Origin: G963666945 sp963666945
GTDB taxonomy: Bacteria; Bacteroidota; Bacteroidia; Bacteroidales; Marinifilaceae
Length of the DNA: 64,000 bases
Reading direction: 5' to 3'
Assembly (NCBI GenBank): GCA_963666945.2
Contig: CAXXRT010000024.1
Location: 62,001 to 126,000 of the forward strand
Positions 57,651 through 64,000 of this stretch are shown one piece after another. Within the stretch, counting starts at the first letter, position 1. The number at the start of each line of letters is the position of its first letter. The notes under the pieces are model-generated. The model searched no databases, was not told the DNA's origin, and saw only the letters and a program-made list of their open reading frames with translations. The position numbers and the translations under genes were made by a program.

Positions 57651-58265
57651 ATGATATCTAAAGACTATTCCGAAAAGATTGATCTTTGCTTAGATTTGAA
57701 TGAACAAGGCAAACATTCCGAATCACGAAAATTATTAAAAGATATTTATAATAATCGTCACCTCATAATAAAAAACCTCAATAAAGCTTCTTCGAATAAG
57801 CTTGCCAAATGCCTTACCCAGGCTATTCAGTTAGAAATACCGCAAAATGAGGATGAAGAAATCGATACTGCTTTGATTATTTACTATTGCAGTTCAAACA
57901 TAATAGAAAACAGTAACGATAATGAATTGATTATAGATGCTCTAAGAAATAGGGTGATTCTACTTTATTTATACGGAGAACTTCTAATAGATAGTCTTAT
58001 CTCAATAATCTTTACAAAAGAGACATATCCGGAGGAAGCTTTAATGCTACAAAGAAATATATGTCTGGAATTAATTAACAAGATGCAACTTGTTGATATT
58101 TACAATATGGATGAGCGTAGCGATGACACTGCAAACGATCCTGCAATAGATCAGATTTGTAATTCTCTTGAGGCAAACACAAGTATTGACAGCGAAGAAT
58201 ATTCGAATGCGGAATTAATGCAAAAAGTTGTTTACAACTACATTAAAGCGGCTTTAAAATTATAA
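57651..58265 (+). CDS. Protein of unknown function, helical and acidic
   Basis: 204 residues, no signal peptide, no membrane span. Sequence is predicted mostly helical (LDLNEQGKHSESRKLLKDIY resembles a TPR-like first repeat) with an acidic middle section (PQNEDEEID, NSNDNEL). No catalytic motif or known family was recognised. It is downstream of thiL beyond a 15-bp inverted repeat and ends 4 bases from the convergent menE stop. Coding support: clean ATG, full-length frame with a composition like its neighbours. Confidence 0.7.
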   Translation: MISKDYSEKIDLCLDLNEQGKHSESRKLLKDIYNNRHLIIKNLNKASSNKLAKCLTQAIQLEIPQNEDEEIDTALIIYYCSSNIIENSNDNELIIDALRNRVILLYLYGELLIDSLISIIFTKETYPEEALMLQRNICLELINKMQLVDIYNMDERSDDTANDPAIDQICNSLEANTSIDSEEYSNAELMQKVVYNYIKAALKL

Positions 58266-58269
58266 TACA

Positions 58270-59325
58270 TTATTTAAGGAGACCATTTCTGATAATCTTA
58301 CCTGAAGTGGTTTCTTTAAACTCATTTACAAAGACTATCTGTTTGGGCATTTCATACCTGCCTAGCTTAGTTTTTAAATTCTCCTTTAAAACTTTCATAT
58401 CATTCTCTGGAAAAGGTTCTGATTCTATTACCAAGACAAGCTTTTCGCCAAGATAATCGTCTTTAACGGAGGTAAACACATACCTGTCCTTCAGAAATCC
58501 GGATATTTTTTGCTCCAGACTTTCCGGAATAAGCTTTATTCCACCACTGTTAATAACATTATCGTAGCGTCCCTGCCATATAAAACATTTGTCGCCAACT
58601 ATTTCTACCAAATCGTTGGTAACAATATTCTCGCCTCCCCATGATTTTATGACCAGACATCCCCTCTCATCCAACGATATTTCAATGCCAGGCAAACACC
58701 TGTAGAAATCATCTTTACCCCCATTCAACCTCATAAGTGCAATATGAGACATAGTTTCTGTCATCCCATATGTGGAATAACATTGGGTTTCTATTCTTTG
58801 AATCTTCTCTAACAAGTCAGAACTCACGCCTGCACCACCTATTATCAGTGTTTTAATTTGAGAAAATATATTGGGGAATTTTTCCAATGACTGACTTACC
58901 TGATAAGGGACCATTGCACAGAAATCAATCTCTGCTTTTATCTGACCAAGGGCTTCTATTGCTGGTTCACAAAGAACAAGGTCGAGTGCACTTTCCAGTG
59001 CCCTGACAACCATCATCTTTCCGGCTATATAATTTACGGAAAGACACAAAAGGGCAATATTCCTTGCTTTAAGATTAAAGAATGTGACTGTACTAATGGC
59101 AGATTTTCTCATTAGTTCTTTAGGGAGTCTTATTTGCTTAGGCTTCCCTGTTGTTCCTGATGTATGGGCACAAACATAAGGGGTGCTATCGAACCATTGC
59201 AAAATGAAATTATAAACATCTTTTTCCCACTGAGGGACAAAAGAATCAATTATTTTTTCTTTGCAATAGTTCAACAATTCGTCTTTGCTAAACTCTTTTC
59301 CCGATATGTAATATCTTTTGTGCAT
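58270..59325 (-). CDS. menE: o-Succinylbenzoate-CoA ligase (MenE)
   Basis: 351 residues, an acyl-adenylating enzyme that activates OSB with CoA. P-loop CAHTSGTTGKPKQIRLP (about 53-69), TYGMTETMSH (about 195-204), WQGRYDNVINSGGIKLIPE (about 252-270) and the catalytic lysine in TTSGKIIRN near the end. It is shorter than the typical adenylating enzymes (about 450-500), as are other Bacteroidota MenE proteins. Its ATG directly abuts the menC stop. Confidence 0.9.
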   Translation of the reverse strand: MHKRYYISGKEFSKDELLNYCKEKIIDSFVPQWEKDVYNFILQWFDSTPYVCAHTSGTTGKPKQIRLPKELMRKSAISTVTFFNLKARNIALLCLSVNYIAGKMMVVRALESALDLVLCEPAIEALGQIKAEIDFCAMVPYQVSQSLEKFPNIFSQIKTLIIGGAGVSSDLLEKIQRIETQCYSTYGMTETMSHIALMRLNGGKDDFYRCLPGIEISLDERGCLVIKSWGGENIVTNDLVEIVGDKCFIWQGRYDNVINSGGIKLIPESLEQKISGFLKDRYVFTSVKDDYLGEKLVLVIESEPFPENDMKVLKENLKTKLGRYEMPKQIVFVNEFKETTSGKIIRNGLLK

Positions 59326-60360
59326 TTACAAACTTCCCCACTTGCTGTTTGTATGCCACAACCTACCATTCCTGACTTCCAACGGAGAGTCTATATTGTT
59401 GGTGTAAAGACTGCCGGTTCCAAGTCCCTGTGGCACACTAACGCCTAATGAATAAGTCCACTGGGCTATGTAATTCAATCCTATGTTACCTTCAAGGGCA
59501 GAGGTAATCCACCAGCCTGTTTTTCTATCTTCCGCCAGTTTTATCCATTCTTCACATGCATTAATACCTCCCAAAAGAGATGGTTTTAGAATGATGAACT
59601 GGGGCTTAATGGTGTCTAAAAGTTGTTTTTTTTGCTCTATACCTGATACCCCTATCAGCTCTTCGTCTAACGCAATAGGCACAGGTGTGTCTTTGCATAA
59701 CTCCGTCATTTCTTTCCAGTTGCCCTGCTTAATAGGTTGTTCTATAGAATGAATATTATATTGACTTAATATCTGAAGTTTCTCCTTTGCATCATGGAAT
59801 GAGAAGGCGCCATTGGCATCCACCCTGAGCTCTGGCTTATTAAAATCTCTGGATCTGACAGCTTTTATTATTTCCAATTCCTTATCGAAACTAATGGCTC
59901 CTATCTTCATTTTCAGACAATCGAAAGTGGATATCTTATCGCTTATCTGTTCTTCCATAAAGGCCTCATCGCCCATCCATATAAGGCCATTGATATATAT
60001 GGAATCCATGCCTTTTGTGAAATCGGAATCGTAAAAAATCTTTTTGCCCCCTGTCTTTAAGTCAGCCAAGGCTGTTTCCAATCCAAACAATATCGATGGC
60101 CAGTCCTTTTGCAGCTCTCTTTGATACGATTCATGATTACAAATGTCGGAACATAGCTTTCCAAGTATATCTTCATAATCGGGCCTGTCGTCAATGCTTA
60201 AATTTGGAATAACACTACATTCCCCTACTCCTTTTATTTCAGGATTATCTGTATCCCAGACAAACAGATACCACGAATCTTTTGTACTTAAGACACCGCG
60301 GGAAGTCCCCGCAGGTCTTTTAAATATTAATGTATGTTTTTTAAAGTCTGCTTTTAGCAT
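59326..60360 (-). CDS. menC: o-Succinylbenzoate synthase (MenC)
   Basis: 344 residues, enolase superfamily. It dehydrates SHCHC to o-succinylbenzoate. Catalytic Lys in CLKMKIGAISFD (about 147-158), metal ligands Asp in LRVDANGAF (about 180), Glu in HSIEQPIKQG (about 205) and Asp/Glu in IALDEELIG (about 230), and second Lys in FIILKPSLLGG (about 253). Six bases separate it from menB. Confidence 0.92.
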   Translation of the reverse strand: MLKADFKKHTLIFKRPAGTSRGVLSTKDSWYLFVWDTDNPEIKGVGECSVIPNLSIDDRPDYEDILGKLCSDICNHESYQRELQKDWPSILFGLETALADLKTGGKKIFYDSDFTKGMDSIYINGLIWMGDEAFMEEQISDKISTFDCLKMKIGAISFDKELEIIKAVRSRDFNKPELRVDANGAFSFHDAKEKLQILSQYNIHSIEQPIKQGNWKEMTELCKDTPVPIALDEELIGVSGIEQKKQLLDTIKPQFIILKPSLLGGINACEEWIKLAEDRKTGWWITSALEGNIGLNYIAQWTYSLGVSVPQGLGTGSLYTNNIDSPLEVRNGRLWHTNSKWGSL

Positions 60361-60366
60361 ATCTCT

Positions 60367-61188
60367 TTATGGAAATTTAGGATATTTTTTAAAGTCGGGA
60401 TCTCTTTTCTCGAGAAATGCATTCTTGCCTTCCTGTGCCTCATCTGTCATGTAATACAATAAAGTAGCATTACCGGCTAATTCCTGAATGCCTGCCTGCC
60501 CGTCAAGTTCTGCATTAAGACCTGCCTTTATCATTCTTATGGCCATAGGACTACGCATCATAATTGTCTGACACCAGTCAACCACCTCATCCTCAAGATT
60601 CTCTAATGGCACTACCTTATTGACAAGTCCCATTTCCAAAGCCTCCTGAGCTGAATACTGTCGGCATAAGAACCAGATTTCCCTTGCTTTCTTCTGACCG
60701 ACAATTCTTGCCAGGTAAGAAGAACCGAAACCTCCGTCGAAGCTGCCTACCTTAGGACCGGTCTGACCGAATATTGCATTGTCGGAAGCAATAGATAAAT
60801 CACATACTACATGAAGCACATGACCTCCACCAATAGCATAACCGTTAACCATGGCAATAACAGGCTTAGGCAGCGATCTGATTAATTTTTGCAGATCCAG
60901 TACATTTAAGCGGGGCACACCATCTTCTCCTATATATCCTGCCTTGGATTTTACATTTTGGTCTCCTCCACTGCAGAATGCCTTGTCGCCTTCTCCAGTA
61001 AGAACAACTGTGCATATATCCTGACACTCACGACAATAAACCATGGCATCGCACATTTCCATTACTGTTCTTGGTCTGAAGGCATTTCTTACATGCGGTC
61101 TGTTGATAGTAATCTTAGCAATTCCATCGAAGAACTCAAACCTGATGTCTTCGTATTCCTTAATAACTTTCCATTCTCTTTGTGACAT
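60367..61188 (-). CDS. menB: 1,4-Dihydroxy-2-naphthoyl-CoA synthase (MenB)
   Basis: 273 residues, crotonase fold. It closes the second ring from OSB-CoA. Motifs: ITINRPHVRNAFRPRTVMEM, FCSGGDQNVK, VNGYAIGGGHVLHVVCDLSIA (oxyanion hole), GPKVGSFDGGFGSSYLARIVG and REIWFLCRQYSAQEAL, all characteristic of MenB rather than other crotonases. Eighteen bases follow menD. Confidence 0.97.
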   Translation of the reverse strand: MSQREWKVIKEYEDIRFEFFDGIAKITINRPHVRNAFRPRTVMEMCDAMVYCRECQDICTVVLTGEGDKAFCSGGDQNVKSKAGYIGEDGVPRLNVLDLQKLIRSLPKPVIAMVNGYAIGGGHVLHVVCDLSIASDNAIFGQTGPKVGSFDGGFGSSYLARIVGQKKAREIWFLCRQYSAQEALEMGLVNKVVPLENLEDEVVDWCQTIMMRSPMAIRMIKAGLNAELDGQAGIQELAGNATLLYYMTDEAQEGKNAFLEKRDPDFKKYPKFP

Positions 61189-61206
61189 ATCTATTGTTTT
61201 AATTAT

Positions 61207-62877
61207 CTACTTAAAAATCTTAAAATACTCCCTTAATATCTTATCGTTCTTTTCCCTGGGAGTTTTTATTTCCAATATAGAGGCACAATCGGCATTAAAA
61301 AAATCTGTCAGAATCTGCCTAAGTTCATCTTCATTCTCACAATAATTATAATCTAAATCGTATGCCCTGGCAATAGACTCCGCATTTCTGATCTGGTGAT
61401 TTTCGAAAAACTCTGTCAGTTCACCATGACACGATGGACCTTCAATAAACCTGAAGATACCACCTCCTTCATTATTTATTAAGATTATCCTTAGTCTTTT
61501 TGATATATATTTATTCCATAATGCATTTGAATCGTAATAAAAACTCAGATCGCCGGTAATAACCAAGGTAGAGTTCTTACTTACTACTGAAGCACCAACT
61601 GCTGTAGACAAACATCCATCTATACCGGATGTTCCCCTGTTACAAAAGCAGCTTGGCTGACTGTACTCATCAAATAACTGGGCATACCTGACAACTGTGC
61701 TATTGCCTAAATGCAAATCGTAATCTTCCGGCATAAATTCCTTTATTACAGAAAATGCTTTTAAATCCGACCATGAAGAATTTTCCAAAAATTCATCGTG
61801 TTTACGGTCTATAATCTGCTTTCTTATTTCCCACTTGGTTTTATAATCGCTTCCAATGAATGGCCTGGCATTTATACGGGAAAAAAGATAAGCCGGATTT
61901 ACTTCTATCAAACTGGTTATCTTTTGAAATAAATCGATATAATTACCATCGTGACTAATATGCCAATGCTCTTTTATCAGGTCATTATCTATAAATTTCT
62001 TTATCTTTCTGGATATTATAATATCTCCTAAAGTAACGACAAGATCCGGAAAATAAGAACTGTCAGTCTCTATGCCTGAAATAAATTTATCTACACCCGG
62101 AAAAAAGTTTTTTCCCTTAAGATTGTTTATGGTTTCTGTGAGTACAACAACCTGTGGCAATTCCGATAACTCCTCCAATGCCACAGATAATCGTCTGTTC
62201 AAACCGGTAACGGCAGGTATTATCAGTATTTTCTGATAACTATTAAACCTGTCGCTCAAATGATTTATTTCTTTCTCTCTAAGCAGTTTTTCCGCAGAAT
62301 AAACCTTAGTGAATTTATATGAATAATTATAATCCTGAGTATCATAAAGAGGCTCTCGAAGGGGTACATTGACATGTACCGGGCCTCTTTTATCTTCATA
62401 CATCATCTTAAATGCTTTCTCCAACAGACACTTTGCATGCCATATATCCTCTTCATCCTCTATTCTTGGTAAAGAACAGGAGTATTTTGAAATATTCGAC
62501 AAAGCTCCCTCTTGCCTTATCATCTGCCCGTCGCCCTGATCTATCTTCTCTACAGGTCGGTCGGCCGACATAACAACAAGTGGAATCCCCTTATAATAAG
62601 CTTCTGCAATGGCAGGGGAATAATTAAGCAAAGCGGTACCGGATGTACATATCAGACCAACAGGTTCCCTCAGTCTTTCAGCCATTCCTAGTGCAAAAAA
62701 GGCAGCACTTCTTTCATCGGTTATACTATAACACTCGAACTCTTTCTTTCGGGAAAAAGTAATTATTAGGGGCGCATTCCTGGATCCCGCCGATATAACT
62801 ATCCTCTTTACTCCTCTTTCTACACATATATCTGCCAATAACTTAACGACAATATGACTCGATAATTGTATTCCCAT
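61207..62877 (-). CDS. menD: SEPHCHC synthase (MenD)
   Basis: 556 residues, thiamin diphosphate-dependent. It adds a succinic semialdehyde unit to isochorismate. N-terminal RIVISAGSRNAPL and EREPVGLICTSGTALLNYSPA-like stretch (MenD signature), the TPP glutamate in SITDERSAAFFALG (about 52-65), and the C-terminal TPP/Mg block GTSGIDGCLSTAVG and VITGDLSFYYDSNALW. One base separates it from menF. Its cofactor is the product of the thi genes in this window. Confidence 0.96.
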   Translation of the reverse strand: MGIQLSSHIVVKLLADICVERGVKRIVISAGSRNAPLIITFSRKKEFECYSITDERSAAFFALGMAERLREPVGLICTSGTALLNYSPAIAEAYYKGIPLVVMSADRPVEKIDQGDGQMIRQEGALSNISKYSCSLPRIEDEEDIWHAKCLLEKAFKMMYEDKRGPVHVNVPLREPLYDTQDYNYSYKFTKVYSAEKLLREKEINHLSDRFNSYQKILIIPAVTGLNRRLSVALEELSELPQVVVLTETINNLKGKNFFPGVDKFISGIETDSSYFPDLVVTLGDIIISRKIKKFIDNDLIKEHWHISHDGNYIDLFQKITSLIEVNPAYLFSRINARPFIGSDYKTKWEIRKQIIDRKHDEFLENSSWSDLKAFSVIKEFMPEDYDLHLGNSTVVRYAQLFDEYSQPSCFCNRGTSGIDGCLSTAVGASVVSKNSTLVITGDLSFYYDSNALWNKYISKRLRIILINNEGGGIFRFIEGPSCHGELTEFFENHQIRNAESIARAYDLDYNYCENEDELRQILTDFFNADCASILEIKTPREKNDKILREYFKIFK

Positions 62878-62878
62878 A

Positions 62879-63973
62879 TTATAATAATTTAATAAGAGTA
62901 TCTGCTTTTAATTCTGTTTCCTCCCACTCCTTCTCGGGAATAGACTGACCTGTTATTCCTCCTCCAACATATAGACATAAATTGGAGTTATAAAATTTAG
63001 CGCAACGAAGATTAACAAAAAGATTCCTTTCTGACTGAATATCAACAGGACCTAAAAATCCTGTATAATAAGACCTGTCATGTTTCTCTGCTTCTTCGAT
63101 TATATGAAGAGCCTTATTCCTTGGTGTTCCACATACCGCAGGTGTAGGATGAAGCACATCTACTAAATCCCAGAAGTTTTCTTTTTCTCCTTCTATAGAG
63201 TATTTTGTTTTTATATGAAGAACTCCACCGGCCTTTACTGTCAATGGAACTGACTTCTTATAATTAAAACCAATATTCCTGATTTCCTCTTCTATATGGT
63301 CGCACACGAAGTTTTGTTCCTCAATTTCTTTCCTGTCCCATTCAACACCTTCAATATTACCCCCTTCAAACTTCTGGGTACCAGCCAAAGCAACCGTTTC
63401 AAGTCTGTTGGCATGACTTTTAAGAAGTAATTCAGGAGATGCTCCACACCAGGAAAAAACCCCGGGAAGATTCACCAAAAAGACAAATGCATCGGAATGC
63501 TTTTCCTCCATCTTAAAGAACAAATCCCTTAATTCCTTCTTTTTAAAAGGGGCAATAGTCTTTGTCCTGGAAAAAACAACCTTACTCAGATCACCTTTAT
63601 TTATCCTATGAACTAAATACTCCACCTTAGATAAATAATCCGCTTTCTCAATATCTTCTTTTACGGAAACTAAAACATCTGTGTCCTTATTAATTTTTAA
63701 ACCATTTACAATGTCTATAATATTATCAGGAACAATTGTGTCTTTTGACGACAAAATAATATCAGCCTTCAAGAACCATATAGGATTTTTCTCAGATTCC
63801 TTAAATGGATGTAATACAAATCCTTTTTCAATATGTTTTAAGCCGGATAATGAAAGCTTCTCAGGAGCACTTTCAGAAATCAAAAGCAATATCTCATTTT
63901 TGCCTGGCAATCGGTACAGAGCCATAGGCAAATCGCCTTTCAAACAAATATCGACTAGTTCTACAAAATCCAT
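62879..63973 (-). CDS. menF: Isochorismate synthase (MenF/EntC-type)
   Basis: 364 residues, chorismate-binding family, first gene of the menaquinone operon in the window. Core motifs: LSKVVFSRTKTI (about 133-144), FSWCGASPELLL (about 173-184), ETVALAGTQ (about 192-200), HPTPAVCGTPRNKAL (about 276-290) and YYTGFLGPVD. Mg-binding Glu is within the EEAEKHDRSYYTGF region. The frame is complete from ATG at 63973. Any promoter lies at or beyond the window edge. Confidence 0.93.
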   Translation of the reverse strand: MDFVELVDICLKGDLPMALYRLPGKNEILLLISESAPEKLSLSGLKHIEKGFVLHPFKESEKNPIWFLKADIILSSKDTIVPDNIIDIVNGLKINKDTDVLVSVKEDIEKADYLSKVEYLVHRINKGDLSKVVFSRTKTIAPFKKKELRDLFFKMEEKHSDAFVFLVNLPGVFSWCGASPELLLKSHANRLETVALAGTQKFEGGNIEGVEWDRKEIEEQNFVCDHIEEEIRNIGFNYKKSVPLTVKAGGVLHIKTKYSIEGEKENFWDLVDVLHPTPAVCGTPRNKALHIIEEAEKHDRSYYTGFLGPVDIQSERNLFVNLRCAKFYNSNLCLYVGGGITGQSIPEKEWEETELKADTLIKLL

Positions 63974-64000
63974 TTTTATTATTTCTTTGGAAGAATAATA

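Overview
The window looks like chromosomal DNA of a low-GC member of the Bacteroidota, most likely order Bacteroidales. The evidence is several promoter-like boxes of the TAnnTTTG type, near absence of Shine-Dalgarno sequences, an S46 dipeptidyl-peptidase, a gingipain-like C25 protein, a TonB receptor with a carboxypeptidase-regulatory N-domain, DUF4876 and DUF6850-type proteins, a GSCFA protein, a LytS/LytTR two-component pair, the sufBCDSE-DUF59 order and a GT3/alpha-glucan phosphorylase protein. No species is claimed. Nothing indicates a prophage, plasmid, insertion sequence or CRISPR array.

Layout. 1-9 kb: housekeeping and uptake genes (gamma carbonic anhydrase, pepD dipeptidase, PLP enzyme + pncB, MFS transporter, F420-reductase-like protein, secreted C1 peptidase). 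9-13 kb: a thiamin salvage operon behind a TPP riboswitch (methyltransferase, thiM, thiE, thiD, tenA). 13-14.7 kb: two small secreted proteins and a probable gene remnant. 14.8-20.1 kb: a complete rRNA operon on the minus strand (16S, tRNA-Ile, tRNA-Ala, 23S, 5S) driven by two near-identical tandem promoters. 20.1-21 kb: gene-free DNA with an 11-bp tandem repeat. 21-39 kb, minus strand: the most unusual region. Read in its own direction it has a LytTR regulator, a periplasmic-sensing histidine kinase, a GSCFA protein, an ECF sigma factor, a membrane-anchored CpxP/CnrX-like protein with a Cys cluster, a small single-span membrane protein, a TonB receptor, a DUF4876 lipoprotein, an outer-membrane barrel, a C25-like lipoprotein, a membrane polyferredoxin and an S46 peptidase. 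39.5-50.3 kb: a glycogen/alpha-glucan cluster (debranching enzyme, GT4, GH57, a GT3-GT35 fusion and convergent glgB). 50.4-56 kb: the SUF iron-sulfur operon. 56.5-58.3 kb: thiL and an unknown gene. 58.3-64 kb: the menaquinone operon menF-D-B-C-E, with no menH in the run.

Best candidate for something undescribed: the sigma/sensor/anti-sigma-like trio at 33.8-35.2 kb. Its organisation parallels the CnrH/CnrX/CnrY metal-sensing system, and two copies of one promoter-like element (CGCAAGTTTTTA, 8-nt spacer, GGTGTC) precede the sigma gene and the small membrane protein. It sits directly upstream of the TonB/DUF4876/barrel/C25/polyferredoxin genes, which suggests a metal- or envelope-responsive uptake system. 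That link is inferred from gene order and motifs only.

Thiamin logic: thiM, thiD, thiE and tenA recover thiazole and pyrimidine moieties and join them. thiL, 43 kb away, completes TPP. The de novo genes thiC, thiG, thiH and thiS are not in the window.
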